Shown here: piece after piece, positions 40,837 through 51,832 of the stretch | Layout: the number at the start of each line of letters is the position of its first letter | Numbering within the stretch: the stretch's first letter is position 1 | From: Fonsecaea monophora | Lineage: Eukaryota > Ascomycota > Eurotiomycetes > Chaetothyriales > Herpotrichiellaceae | Direction: 5' to 3' | Assembly: GCF_001642475.1 (NCBI RefSeq) | Contig: NW_019174040.1 | Location: 41,363 to 105,362, forward strand | DNA: 64,000 nt | Notes under the pieces: generated by a model | Databases searched by the model: none | What the model saw: the letters and a program-made list of their open reading frames with translations, nothing else | Told to the model about the DNA's origin: nothing | Program-made: the position numbers and the translations under genes

Positions 40837-42891
40837 TCAAACATACGCCACGGTGGGCTTGAGATTCGCGACCGGCTGGCCGTGCACCTGCGCCAGGCCG
40901 ACCCTGCCGGACGGCTCGTCGGGCGGCGAAACGTCGCCGATCTTGACGCGCACATTGCGCAGCAGGCGGGCGCGCTCGAGCCCGTTGAGCGTGGTGCCGT
41001 TGTCCGGCAGCGCGACATGCGGGTTGTCCCGCGTCAGGGAGGACACGTAGCCGAAGATGTCGGGCGCGAGGGTGTGCGCGCGCAGCCAGCACGCGGCCAG
41101 CGAGGCAATCAACAAAATCGCGCATGCCGCAAAGTCGACGCCAATCCACGGCCACCGGATCGCGTAGTGCGGGTCGTATAGGGCGCCGTCGATCCGGACG
41201 GACTGGAACTGCGTGTCGTCCGCCGAAAAGGTCGGCGTCACCCCCGTCACGGCCTGCGAGAGCATGTAGTATGTGTTGAAGTACTGCGTGAGGGGCAGCG
41301 AGAGGCCGCGCAGCTGCGAGTTGAGGAACGCGTCGTAGTTGTCCTGGCCCTCGGCAACGCCCAGCGTGTCGAGCGGCGCACCGAGAAAGTTCGCCACCCC
41401 CAGCGTCAAGCTCGCCCCGACGTCCGTGGGCGTCGAGACGTTGAGCTGCCCGCCGCGCGAGAGGAGGAGGGCGCTGAAGAACCGCTCGGCAAAAACGTCG
41501 TCGTCGAACGGCGTGGCGAACGACGTCGCGTTCTGTCGGTTGGCGTGCTTCGCCGCGTACCGCATCTTCTTGGGGAAACAGCCCGTCACGCCGCAGTGGA
41601 CATTGAGCTCAACGTTGACGGTCGTGATGTTGCATGTCTGCCGCGAGCTGCCGCGCTCGACGATGCCGTGGTCATTGTTCGGGATCCAGCGCGTCGACAA
41701 TGCGAATTCGCGAAGCGGGTGGCCCTGGGTGTCGCGCGGGGCGTCCGCTCGGGGCTGCGTCATGTTGAAGCTCACGGATTGGTTCATGAACGTGCCGCTG
41801 GGGAACGAGCTGTACGGGAGGATAGTCGGCCGGCCGCAGTTCACAGCCATGTAGCTTGTCGGCAGGGTGTACTCGCCCAAGAACTCGTTGATCTGGATGG
41901 CAATCGGCCCGTAGCCGTCGCTGAGCAGCTGGAAATACGTCGCCCGCCCGACAAAGGCCGAGTAGTCGTCATTCATCTTGAGTTGGGACTGGTGCGCGAC
42001 ATCGACCCAGCCGTGGCGCCCGGGATGAGGGGCCACGTAGCCGACATTGTTGACCCAAAAGCCCTGGTCCAGGATGGCGTTGAGGTCGGGCAACACGGCC
42101 GACCCGATCGAGTCGGTGCCCTCGGGGATCGCGGTGGCGGCGCTGTAATCTGGCTTGGTGAAACCCACGGCGGTGATCAGAGCGGCGTTGAGATCGTCAA
42201 TGTTGAAGGCGAGATAGGTGTTGTCGTAATTGGGACTGAAGCCCGACAGCGGACCCGTGCTGGCCGTGTACCCAGTCATCTTGTGATAAGGCTTCGAGTC
42301 GACGCGCTGGAATTCCTGCTTGCTGGCCTGACTGCCCAGGTAGTAGAAGGACCAGATGGCGACCAGGGCGGCGCTCATGGTGGTGAAGGCGCGCAGAGAC
42401 CAGATCAGCTTGATTGTGCTCGGCAGGCTGATACTGCCCTGGAGCTGTTCGAGGTCTGCGATGCGCGCCCCCGTCTGCGCTTTCCACAGCGCGTACCGCC
42501 GCACCAGGGTCGAGATGATGGTGACAAAGACAATGGTGAACGCTGTCGTCATTTGGCCGTTGAACTCGATCAGGAACGTCGTCAGTCCGCTGACCAGGTC
42601 GACCTCGTCGCCACGGTGTTGTCGGTCCAGTTTCCACGCCCCAATCACCAGACCAATTTTGGCGACCAATATCAGCGGCACGGCCAGGAGGACGCCATCG
42701 TACAGCCCCATGAACAGTCGGTTTTTGGTGTCGGGTACAAGGGGCACTGGTTCTTTGGGCCATGACGAGGCAACGGGGACCGGGATTTCGGCCTGCTTTT
42801 CTGGGTTGATTGGTTGCTGCGAATGTGACGAGGAGGGCAGTTCGGTAGATTCGACGACGACGACATTGTCGCCCTGCTTTGAGGTCTCCAT
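40837..42891 (-). CDS. Large membrane protein with a glycosylated outer domain, unknown
   Basis: 684 residues from the ATG at 42891 (the frame is open to 42930), one exon. After a ~75-residue hydrophilic start come three hydrophobic segments: DGVLLAVPLILVAKIGLVIG, TTAFTIVFVTIISTLV and TMSAALVAIWSFYYL. A ~400-residue domain follows, with probable N-glycosylation sites (NQS, NMT, NIT, NVS) and cysteines. Near 600 is one more membrane segment (VDFAACAILLIASLAACWL), then a short tail. This topology (N-terminal helices, big outer loop, C-terminal anchor) recurs in uncharacterised fungal surface proteins. I do not recognise the family. The gene is clearly more GC-rich than its neighbours, with G/C at most third positions. 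Confidence 0.8.
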   Translation of the reverse strand: METSKQGDNVVVVESTELPSSSHSQQPINPEKQAEIPVPVASSWPKEPVPLVPDTKNRLFMGLYDGVLLAVPLILVAKIGLVIGAWKLDRQHRGDEVDLVSGLTTFLIEFNGQMTTAFTIVFVTIISTLVRRYALWKAQTGARIADLEQLQGSISLPSTIKLIWSLRAFTTMSAALVAIWSFYYLGSQASKQEFQRVDSKPYHKMTGYTASTGPLSGFSPNYDNTYLAFNIDDLNAALITAVGFTKPDYSAATAIPEGTDSIGSAVLPDLNAILDQGFWVNNVGYVAPHPGRHGWVDVAHQSQLKMNDDYSAFVGRATYFQLLSDGYGPIAIQINEFLGEYTLPTSYMAVNCGRPTILPYSSFPSGTFMNQSVSFNMTQPRADAPRDTQGHPLREFALSTRWIPNNDHGIVERGSSRQTCNITTVNVELNVHCGVTGCFPKKMRYAAKHANRQNATSFATPFDDDVFAERFFSALLLSRGGQLNVSTPTDVGASLTLGVANFLGAPLDTLGVAEGQDNYDAFLNSQLRGLSLPLTQYFNTYYMLSQAVTGVTPTFSADDTQFQSVRIDGALYDPHYAIRWPWIGVDFAACAILLIASLAACWLRAHTLAPDIFGYVSSLTRDNPHVALPDNGTTLNGLERARLLRNVRVKIGDVSPPDEPSGRVGLAQVHGQPVANLKPTVAYV

Positions 42892-43516
42892 GTTGCCAGC
42901 TTTTCTTCTAGCAGCAATGTGGGAGAGCAATTGGACTCAACAAGGGTCGGACAACGAGACTGTATATTCGATGCCTCTCCCTTTTGAAGAAGACCTTTTC
43001 GGGGCTTCCACAAAATCCATTCACCCTGCGGAGCCTCCATATCTCGAACTAGCGATTTACGAATAGAAGCGAACGTGGTGGACACTTTCGCGTGGCCTGT
43101 GATGTGCCAGGCAAGCGAATAGGGACATTGTGTTTGTCGCTTGCAATCGGTACAAGCAGGAGAATGTTTCACTCAACCCCCAAAAGGGAGTGTCGAGAAC
43201 TGTTCTGGGCCGTTTTTTCAGCCAGCCATAAAAGGCTCCTGTTCAAATTTGATGGCGGTGCTGGACGCAAAGTTAATCCCCTTTAGCTTCAGCCGATCGG
43301 GTCGTGGCTCTGGCTCCAGGCTTGTCCGGACCTTTGGTGGCGCTTCTCGGCTCGACCCAAATTGTCTCTCGGCAGTGATGAAAAGAAGGAGAGTTTCGGC
43401 TGGACTCGATCATCTCAAGAGGTGTAGGTAATAAACATCAGCAGGGCTGCAAACACTCCTTTTATCCTACTCCAGGTGGAACAGTTTACCGAGTACCTCG
43501 TGTATATATGGTAAGG
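42892..43516. other. Intergenic region between membrane-protein and HET genes
   Basis: 625 bases: promoter of the membrane-protein gene and 3' UTR of the HET gene, both on the minus strand. Nothing else recognised. Confidence 0.45.
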
Positions 43517-45370
43517 TCACCTCCAGTTTGCCATGGTCCCTTCGATCGACACATTGGGGAGTTCCTCGACTTCATCCAGTGCGGATAGGCCAATGTCCTT
43601 GTCGAGGCCAGAGCTAAATCCAGGACTTCGGTGCGAAACTAAATTCCAAAGCTGTGACATGGTATATGAGGCAGACCTCGTGTATGGGAGAGACTTTTCG
43701 TAGTTCAGTTTGCACACCTCTGGGTCGTGATACAACAGGACATACAGCGACCCAGGATTGCTGTCGAATACGAAATCATAATTCCATCCCGAGAGGACAG
43801 AGAAGGTATCCTTGACTTTTCGCAGCATGATGCCAGTGGCAAAGGGCGCTAGGTAACGTTCCTGGCTACTGCTGTGTTGCTGATAGAAGAGGATTACTTC
43901 CGTGCTCTGCGCGATGTCGAACCTGTCTGTCTCGCAGTTCAATTGTAGGGATTTGTCGATGGACTCGGCTCCCCCTGTGGATGAATTGGACCTGATCGCT
44001 TGCCAACCCTTTTGGCATGGGGCACAGTTGCACCGTTTGAGCCGACCATTCCGCGACAACTCGATCAAGTTGGTCCACGAATAAACGACACCGCCCTGGT
44101 ATCGGGAGCCCCCAAATTTGATGGTTCCAAGATCAACCGAGAACTTGGGCGAGACTGCAGAGCCAGGGGTGTTCTGATTTAGCCCGGTCACTGGCCGCAT
44201 TGGACCTTTGTTCGCACCGCGACCGGGATGCGGTTGCCCTTCGTCAAAAAGCGGAAACAAACGCCAGAGATTTACGCGAAACATTTCACACACGGCAGCG
44301 AATTCAACGTATAGCATCTGTCGACGGAAGACTCGGAGTACCTGGAGCAAGACGTCCTCGATTGGGGATTCGTAGTTGACCTCGATCAAATTTGAATCGC
44401 AGCTCAGACTTCGCAACGCATACACCTTGTCGCGAGGCTCGGAACAGTGAAAGGTTGCAAATGTGGTGAAGAGGGTTTGGATGTCCTCTGGTTCGGCCCC
44501 GTCACAGCCGCGAAGCCAGTGTTGAAGGATTGGTTCGACTGGGGAACGCCGCGAGATCCATAGCAGGTGTTTGAACATGGTTTGCTTGCTCAGCAGGGCT
44601 TCGAGAACGATGGCGAATCGTAGCCAACGTATCCGCTTCGATCCGCATACCAGATGGAGTCTACGGGCAAGGAGCATCTCTTGAACAATCCACATCCTCC
44701 CCCAATACGTGCGATTGCAGAAATGGTTCGCCGCACGGTGAATCCGATGTCCAGCGTCAAAGAACCGGTGCTGAAGCTCGTACCACATCTTGCGTTCGAG
44801 CGACCTGGTCGTATCGGCGTCAGAGGCTCCTTCTGGGACAGGGATATCCAAACTCTCCAGGAAATTAAAGAGCTCGTCGCTGTCATGTGCCGCAGGACCC
44901 AACCAGGAAAGCACCTCCGAGGCCTGTCGAAAAATATCGTGCATCTGGTCGACCTGTACGCTCTTTTCCTTCTGGTCCTTCTGGTTGATTGCAAGGGCGT
45001 CAATCCATAAACCCTGCAGACCAGTCCCGTTTTGTTGCTGGAGGAGGCTTTTCAAGAAGTCGAACAAGTTGCGCGAGACTTCGAGACACCTGCCGTTGAC
45101 CTCAATCCAGCGTGTGTGGTCCACGTCATCCCCCCATTCGTACGAGAGACAGGTGTAAGATGGCACAGGTTGTTCAGCTATAGAGACATTGTTCTCAAGA
45201 GTACACCGTATAACGCCATCGTCAGTGAGGGGTAGGAGATGAAGCAACCGTATACATTTCCCAGAGACCTGTGGATCGAGTGGCTCGTATTCGAACGGAG
45301 GCGGACGTGGTGCCGTGTCACACATGGTGTATGCCGCCTTCCAAAGCGGCGTCTCGTCTGTGTTCTTCAA
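43517..45370 (-). CDS. HET-domain protein
   Basis: Heterokaryon-incompatibility (HET) domain protein, 617 residues, one exon. The HET signature starts at ~71 with YTCLSYEWGD (the usual Y-x-ALSYxWG) and continues with LWIDALAINQKD near 126-137, then QVDQMHDIFRQASEVLSWLG. This domain is related to TIR and triggers cell death when some HET proteins meet a non-self partner; most family members are untested. The C-terminal ~350 residues carry no repeat (no WD or ankyrin) and include a Cys pair (RCNCAPC) that might bind metal. The partner and the allelic status are unknown. Confidence 0.92.
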   Translation of the reverse strand: MKNTDETPLWKAAYTMCDTAPRPPPFEYEPLDPQVSGKCIRLLHLLPLTDDGVIRCTLENNVSIAEQPVPSYTCLSYEWGDDVDHTRWIEVNGRCLEVSRNLFDFLKSLLQQQNGTGLQGLWIDALAINQKDQKEKSVQVDQMHDIFRQASEVLSWLGPAAHDSDELFNFLESLDIPVPEGASDADTTRSLERKMWYELQHRFFDAGHRIHRAANHFCNRTYWGRMWIVQEMLLARRLHLVCGSKRIRWLRFAIVLEALLSKQTMFKHLLWISRRSPVEPILQHWLRGCDGAEPEDIQTLFTTFATFHCSEPRDKVYALRSLSCDSNLIEVNYESPIEDVLLQVLRVFRRQMLYVEFAAVCEMFRVNLWRLFPLFDEGQPHPGRGANKGPMRPVTGLNQNTPGSAVSPKFSVDLGTIKFGGSRYQGGVVYSWTNLIELSRNGRLKRCNCAPCQKGWQAIRSNSSTGGAESIDKSLQLNCETDRFDIAQSTEVILFYQQHSSSQERYLAPFATGIMLRKVKDTFSVLSGWNYDFVFDSNPGSLYVLLYHDPEVCKLNYEKSLPYTRSASYTMSQLWNLVSHRSPGFSSGLDKDIGLSALDEVEELPNVSIEGTMANWR

Positions 45371-46193
45371 TGTCCCTCCCTAGGTAACATGTGCTATGTG
45401 AGGTGCATGTACCAGCGACAGAGTAGGAGCAATGACGATAAGAGGCCACAGGCAAGAGGACAAAGCGCCATTGAAAAAGTAGATCCAGCCTCGCTTTGAC
45501 CACATCGAGGCTGAGCAAAAGGCAACCGTCTGGGCGAAACGTGGCTGTGTATGGAGGCGGTCGATCTTGAGAATTGCATGGCCAACACGGCGGCTAGCGA
45601 GAACCAGGGGGACTGAGACACTTGCGGTGGCTGAGGGTTGTAAAGGCACGAGGATGATGGAGCTTATATCTGCTACCCGCAAAGTATAAGTAGAGGCTTG
45701 CTGATGGCACACAAGGCTGAGGGCCGTAGGTATTCGGTACTCGGGGATATTTACCTCGCACAGGGAGATTGTCGGTCTAGCTAGCGAACTGCGCGGACCC
45801 TGAACAGGGAAATGGTTCCCCTGGTGGTTCTTCGGAAATATTGCAATTGGACCTCGGCTCCTGCACCGCGTTTCGCGAAGGAGATGGAGATGGAGATACG
45901 AGTACGACTTACAAGGAGTCAATTGTGGGGGAGATGGGGAAAGAAGTGCGATTTTACCGTGTCATTTATTTGATAACTAGTTGGTATCCAAGATGATGGG
46001 GAACATGATGTAGTGCTACATATGTACTTCATTCCTTCCACACAACACAGCGTCTCTTCCCATTTCTCTCTCGCAACCCCAATCCAGCCAACATCAACAC
46101 ACTCGCTCCACCCCGTCTCCGATTAATACCCACGCGTAGTACAACACAAGAAAAGAAAAGAGTCGGCGCGGCGCGAAACCAAACGCGGCAAAA
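45371..46193. promoter_or_regulatory. Divergent promoter, HET gene / GST-kappa-like gene
   Basis: 823 bases. Several minus-strand frames are open for up to 180 codons, but none looks protein-like. I see no repeat of note. Confidence 0.45.
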
Positions 46194-47077
46194 ATGGTTG
46201 GGGGAACAAAGGGGAAAATCACCCTCTATGTCGACATTGTCAGTCCCTTTGCATACTTGGGATACTATTTCCTACGGGTACGTTCTGTCTCTGTGTCACA
46301 CTACCTTGTCGAGTTCTATCTTCCTTTGTAGGTAGCTCTGCATGGCCGTACCGACAAGCGAAGATGGGGAGGATTCAACAACCTCTACCCAAGATGCTGG
46401 AGTCTTATATTGATCGAAATGCTTTGGTTATCAATGTGCTAAACCCATCGTCAAACATCCAATAGCATTCCTCCATCTTCCACAACGTGCAAATCACATA
46501 CATCCCCATCCTGCTGGGCGGGCTGATGAAGCAGTGCGGCAACAAGACGCCCATCGAGATCCGCAACAAGGACCGCTGGATCAACGTCGAGCGGCTGCGC
46601 TGGGGCCGCCAGTTCCACATCCCCATGGCCGAGAAGTTTCCCGCCGGGTTCCCCAAGCCGACGATCCAGCTGCAGCGGTTCCTGACCAGCGTGTGGATGG
46701 AGGACAACGACAAGGCGACTGACCGGAAACAACAGGATACCCTCGTCCGCGCTCTGGATACGCTGTACGCGGCGCTGTGGACGGACCCGACACACGGCGA
46801 CATCGACGAGCCGAATACCTTTTCGCGCGTTCTGACACCCGTGCTCGGCCAGGACGTCGTCGCTCGACACATGGCCCGGCTGGGCACGCCCGAGGTCAAG
46901 AAGCAGTTGATAGCGAACACGGACCAGGCTTTCAACGACGGCGCCTTCGGTCTGCCGTGGTTTCAGTGCGAGAACGCCAAGGGTCAGGTCGAGGGTTTCT
47001 GGGGGTTCGACCATCTCGGCCAGGTCGTCCGCTTCATGGAGCTGGATGGGCAGGGCGAGGTGAAGGCCTTGCTGTGA
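46194..47077 (+). CDS. Kappa-class glutathione S-transferase / DsbA-fold protein
   Basis: DsbA-like thioredoxin-fold enzyme of the GST-kappa / 2-hydroxychromene-2-carboxylate isomerase family; in eukaryotes usually mitochondrial or peroxisomal. Exons 46194-46277 and 46466-47077; 231 residues. The glutathione-activating Ser is Ser17 in YVDIVSPFAYLGYY. The join gives FLRHSSIFHNVQITYIPILLGG, the typical continuation. Later motifs are NKDRWINVERLRWGR and the C-terminal FGLPWFQCENAKGQVEGFWG. The 188-base intron is long for this genome and has an alternative acceptor near 46331, but only the later one restores the family frame. Confidence 0.9.
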
Positions 47078-47986
47078 ATCCGGAGGAGGAACAAGTACAT
47101 AGTTTGTTACTTCCGAGACGGTGTACCCTGAGATGACAGCGGATTGACCATCTTGATTGCCCATCAATTCCAGAAGAAATTGTGAACAGCCTCTAGCAGC
47201 CACTCGATAAACCTATTTGCTTTGCCCTCTCGACCTATCCCTTTGGTTGACGACGAAGAGACCTCGATTTCTGAGCCAGCCACGTGACCCGCAGTATCTC
47301 GTCCGCGGTCACGTGTTTGACAACATGCGCCAAAGTGCCCAGCGTCTTCAACTGCATGTTCGTATTCAAAACAAACTCAACAATATACCACTTTGCAAGT
47401 GACTGTGTGCAACTGCGCTGAGGGCCAGTGTGTCAACTCGCGCTCGGTCTCGCACTGCAAGGTTGATATCCCAGTCTTCATGATGTGAATGATCTTTTTG
47501 TAGAGAATGAGCCACGCCAATGGAGTTATTGACAGCCGTGAAGGATCCAAGATATGGTCACCGATCCACCGCAAGATGGTCAGCAACCACAGTCATCCTT
47601 AATGAACTTAGCTATTCGGAAAGCACAGGCTGCCAGCCTCGATCCATCCGCAGACTATCGAAGAACCATGACCTCCGTTTAATATTCGCGGACCCAAGCT
47701 CAGCACCTCACTCAGATGTATCGGGAGATCGTTCGCAGCGGATAAAACCGGGCATCAGTCAAGAGGTGGAAACTTGGTACAAGTGTCAGATCAGGAGCTG
47801 TGAAGTCGAACAACCGCGCTGATGGACCTGTGTCTTTGAGACTGGAAAAACGGCACGCCGCTCTTTTCACAGTTGACACACAGAAAGTGCCAGCGATGCG
47901 GCGCTCATCCAAGCTAGAGCAACGAGCCGAGACGCTGAGATATCCTGAGATACCTAGCAGAGTTGAGAAAAATCAGTTCACATAGA
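47078..47986. other. Intergenic region
   Basis: 909 bases with only short open frames, none protein-like. It separates the GST gene from a suspected minus-strand gene or remnant. Confidence 0.4.
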
Positions 47987-48440
47987 TCATGCCTTCCCAG
48001 CCTGGTAAGGGCTCACAGTTGGGTTCCAAATCAAGTGGGATGTGTTCTCACACGTAGAATCAAGGCTAATGGCCAATTCCAATCCCGTCGTATAGTTCAC
48101 CTTTAGAAAGGTGCAGAGGAGTCCGGGCAGGCCGGAGATGTCGTATCCTTTGGGCGAGCCGCACGACGATTCATGGCAGCCCGAGTAGACCGAGGCCTTG
48201 TTTAGAAGTGTCTCTCACCCCGATTGCATCTTGACAGGTCTCTGAGGGTCATGGACAGGTCTGAAGCGGCACAGTAGACACATCGAATATCAGCCACTTG
48301 ACCAAAGAACATTCCCTTGCTCCGGCGCCGCAAGATGTTCGTCGGAAGAGAATTGTGACTCTAGCATCCGCCATTGGCCGGTGGTATTGGTAGCAATACT
48401 TCGGCCAGGGTCATCTCTCTGAAAACCCAAAGCCATTCTG
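47987..48440 (-). pseudogene. Possible broken or unrecognised small gene
   Basis: Two minus-strand stretches read like real protein but do not join cleanly. About 48440-48300 gives GRSIATNTTGQWRMLESQ and continues to SSDEHLAAPEQGNVLW before a stop. About 48212-47987 gives KASVYSGCHESSCGSPKGYD, then ISGLPGLLCTFLKVNYTTGL, and ends TVSPYQAGKA at a TGA (47989-47987). Between them lie frameshifts and stops; the donor-like GTGAGAG near 48220 would need an intron of only ~22 bases. It is either a decayed gene or a many-exon gene I cannot resolve. I do not recognise the protein; the Cys-rich segment hints at a secreted or outer domain. Confidence 0.35.
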
Positions 48441-48629
48441 TAAGTCCTGACCCGACAGCAGGGCGATAGGATCCGAGGCCAGGTATTGCAGAGTGCTGTG
48501 CTTTCCCGGTCGCCCAGAATGCTTGCTCATGCTGTTAGAAGGGGTCATTTTATATTGTGGCACAGCCCAGTAGCTGCGGTGTTTGTGGCGGCTGTACTCC
48601 TGCGAAAGTCGGGCCAACTTCCCATTCAA

Positions 48630-49837
48630 TCACCCTATCTTGTCAATTTTCAGGACGCCCTTCTCTTCCTTCCCTTCCTCTCCCTCGAGGGCGATAAAGT
48701 CTCCTTTTTGAAGTCGTCGGGTCCACTTGCTCGCTTCCCCTCTGGCAAGAATGAAGGTCAACCGAGCACTGGCCTTTTCCATGGCCTTGAAGGCCGCACT
48801 GGGAAGGGGCGTGTACGTCCACCGGCCAAATGCCCAATTCAAGACATACAGACTTTGGCCCTCTGAGTCGACTGCGATGCTGGGTTTTCGATCGCCTGTA
48901 GAATCAGGTGGTGGTTTTGAGGAAAGCACAAGCCCTTTGATGCGATAGACTTCGTCTTTTGGGGCAGAAAGCAGCAGGTCCTCGAATGACTCAAGGACAA
49001 CACCCTGAGGTGGTTTGGTCATGTCCTCATTCGTCACCACAACACTCAGAACCTCGACTTCTTCTTGGTGGTGGTGGTGGTTATCTCCGTGAGCGTGTTC
49101 TTCGTTGAACTCGATCGCTCCTCGCAACCCTTCGTCGCGAACCATTGCTCCGTCGATACCCATGATGACTTCAACATCAACCCAGCCCTTCTGACTCTTG
49201 ACCCAAGCGACTTGGACGTCCAGATCGCCGACACGGTCCAGGGCATCTTCAAACATGCGCTCATCGACGAGCTCCCACTTGTTGAAAACGATCAGATCGG
49301 TGTATTTGGCCTGCATCTTGGCCGTGTAGCTGGTGTCGTCGTAACCCTTCCAGTTCTCGACGTCGATGACACTGATGACGCCGTCGAGGTTGAATGAGCC
49401 CGGGTGCTCTCGCGATACACGGTTAACTTCCATGGCAAGCGTAGCGGGAAAGGCGGATCCGGAGGTTTCGATGATGATTCTGCTGGGTGCGACTGAGTCC
49501 TTGAGCTGGAAAAGAGCATCGCTCAATTGACCAACGAGATTACAGCATATGCACCCATTCAAGAGTTCCCGGACGCCCGAGATGGAGGCCGATCCTGCTA
49601 GTTGGGAGTCGACAGCAACGTCACCGAACTCGTTTTTTAACAGGGCAAGCTGTGTGTGCTCTTCAGTTAGAACTTGGACCCCACAAGAGCAAATGATCAT
49701 ATCGGTCGACGCCTCAGTGCTTATTCTTTGACGCTTACTTTGTAATTCTTTGGGAGTTGCGGTATGAGGTTCAAGATCAAAGTTGTCTTTCCCGCACCTA
49801 GAAACCCTGTAATGATGGTTACCGGAGTCGGTGCCAT
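48630..49837 (-). CDS. CobW/ZNG1-type GTPase metallochaperone
   Basis: G3E-family P-loop GTPase of the COG0523 group; the eukaryotic ZNG1 branch delivers zinc to methionine aminopeptidase. Exons on the minus strand 49837-49739 and 49649-48630; 372 residues. Walker A is GFLGAGKTT (11-19). The metal-binding GCICC motif has Cys66, 68 and 69. Later come the IIETSG switch segment and the NKWE guanine-specificity motif (NKxD variant). A His-rich loop (EEHAHGDNHHHHQEE) follows near 220, and the CobW C-terminal domain runs from ~235 (RWTYTPLPSAAFKAM). The start is supported by the P-loop lying close to the N-terminus. Its relation to a specific fungal ortholog is inference. Confidence 0.92.
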
Positions 49838-50236
49838 TGTTGCAGGGATGTGAAGAAGTGTTGGGGAGTGGCCGTTAGGAAAAGAGGAGGACGTGTGTGT
49901 CAATAGACGCAGCCCACGAGACAACTTGAGATGTCACAGGAGGAAATATTGAAGGTTGGATCAAGGTCAAGGGTACTGATATTCCAACGGTGGTGGTATA
50001 TTGTTAGAGTTGTGTGAAAGAGCCGACGACTTTTTTTTCTCGTGGTCTGTATTTCGTCGGCATTGCAGACTGCGATCGCTGCGAAGATTCCCGTCCCTCC
50101 TTGTCCTTATCGATAACAACATTGGCAATTGACGTCACAGGCACCTGGAGTATGGTGGGAGTTGGACCAACTTGTTTGGACATAGCCTATTGTGCCTGGA
50201 TTTCCCATCCCGCATATGCAACACGACAGCGCATAC
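49838..50236. other. Intergenic region upstream of the CobW-type gene
   Basis: 399 bases: promoter of the CobW-type GTPase and 3' UTR of the SDR gene, both minus strand. Nothing else recognised. Confidence 0.45.
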
Positions 50237-51262
50237 TCAACTAATCCATCCCTCTTTCTTCATTTCTGCGCTCGTCCATTCCTCCAGCCTCGCAGCAAGC
50301 CGCTTGTCTTGGGCCATGGCACTCTGCCAGCCATTGGGATCCGCAATTCTCTGGAAATAAGCACCACTCTGCTCGGCCTTCATCTCGGGGCTGGCCGCGC
50401 AAAAGACACTCGTCCACGATCCCTTGTCACCGTCCATTCCTCCACCAAGCGCCTTGTATGGCAAGATCATCAATTTCAAGATGAAAGGGAGTTCAGCATG
50501 CTCTCCCAGGTTACTCTTTACCAGACCAGGGTGAACAGCGGCCGCCCAAATCTCCCCGTTTTCATGTTTGGCATTCGACGAACCCGGGCCATAATGCTCG
50601 TTGAGGGTCTTGACATGGAGGATGTTGGCGAGCTTCGATTGGCCATAACGGCCCATGCCGCTACCGCCGCTTTTGAGAGAGGTGTCGGCAAAGTTGATCC
50701 CACCTGTAGGTGCTGAATAGTGACCGGATGATGACAAGTTCACGACCCGCACACTGCCTGGTGGAAGAGTCTTGGAAGTACTCAGCAGTAAAGGTAAAAG
50801 GTAGGAGGTGAAGACCCAGTGTGCAAGGTAGTTTGTCTGCCATTGCGCTTCGTGCCCGTCTTGTGTCACCTCAAAGGGTGTGGCCATGATTCCAGCGTTG
50901 TTGACCAATCCATGAAGTGGGCTTTCTTTGGAAAGAAATAACTTTGCGGCAGACACCACCGAAGTGAGTGATAGGTGGTCCATCTCGAGCAGCGTTATGT
51001 GAGCCTGGGGATACAAAGATTTGATGCTAGCAATGGCGTTTGCTCCTTTCGTAGGAGATCGCGCACACATGTATACATTGGCACCATGCTGCGCGAGGCG
51101 AGAAACAGTGTGATATCCTCTGTTGCGAAGCGTTTAGATCTCTGCTCGGTAGCAGGTGTCACGACAGAGAAGAGACATGAGGACTTACATGCCAGAATTC
51201 CCACCTGTGACAATGTAGACTTTGCCGGTCAAGTCTGGGAGAGAATCAGGGTGAAAAGTCAT
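50237..51262 (-). CDS. Short-chain dehydrogenase, retinol-dehydrogenase-like
   Basis: NAD(P)-dependent SDR similar in layout to retinol dehydrogenases and WW-domain oxidoreductases. Exons on the minus strand 51262-51189 and 51119-50237; 318 residues. The intron falls inside the cofactor motif TGGNSGIG (19-26), which is restored exactly by splicing. Further motifs: NNAGIM, VNLSSSGHY with the catalytic Ser, and YGQSKLAN with the YxxxK pair. The C-terminal part (VHPGLVKSNLGEH) is usual for the group. The substrate is unknown. There is no clear membrane anchor. Confidence 0.92.
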
Positions 51263-51671
51263 GTTTACGATACGAACGAAGCGAGAGAGAATGCGTCTCT
51301 ATAGGATAGAATAGGAGCAGCAGGATAGTCTTTATATCAAAAATCCCGCCAACTTTGTCTCTCTGTCAAACGTTGTTTTTACAACTACTACATAGGTACT
51401 ATTGGACCTGCACTCTACTTGTATACCTACTCTGTCGCTACCACGCTACTCAAGTTCAAAGTCAGAGTTTAGAGGTTTCTCGTTGCGCGGGTAGGTACAT
51501 ATCATGTCCAGGCACCAGCAATTAATTTCCTAGCTGCCATTCGCGTAGCGTAGCGGCTCACTCACAGCCATATAAAGTCAAAAAAAAGCGGAAACTCGGA
51601 GACTTTTCAACTCTCGAAGGGCAGCATGGCAGGAGCAGAGGACATTTCGGCCGTATCGTGCAAGTGCCAGT

Positions 51672-51694
51672 GCTGGTACTGGTACTGGTACTAG
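51672..51694. repeat. (TGGTAC)n microsatellite
   Basis: Three to four TGGTAC units (CTGGTACTGGTACTGGTACT), each unit holding a GTAC palindrome. Confidence 0.75.
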
Positions 51695-51805
51695 TTAGTG
51701 CGTACGTACATAGGTATGGAGGTGGGCCAGCACCACAGGTACGCATGCCTTCCCCGTCTTTCTTACAAGACTTACCAGACGCGGTCATGACTCGATCAAG
51801 ATGAT

Positions 51806-51832
51806 GCTCGCTCGCTCGCTAGCTAGCTAGCG
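51806..51832. repeat. GCTC/GCTA tetranucleotide repeat
   Basis: GCTCGCTCGCTCGCT followed by AGCTAGCTAGCGG: about three units of GCTC changing to three units of GCTA. Confidence 0.75.

Noticed and set aside
41545..42765. A 406-codon open frame on the plus strand inside the membrane-protein gene
   Set aside because: It is fully antisense to a protein with clear membrane segments and glycosylation sites; GC-rich codons keep the opposite strand free of stops.
45380..45922. A 180-codon minus-strand frame upstream of the HET gene
   Set aside because: The translated product has no domain or convincing protein character and lies in a divergent promoter.
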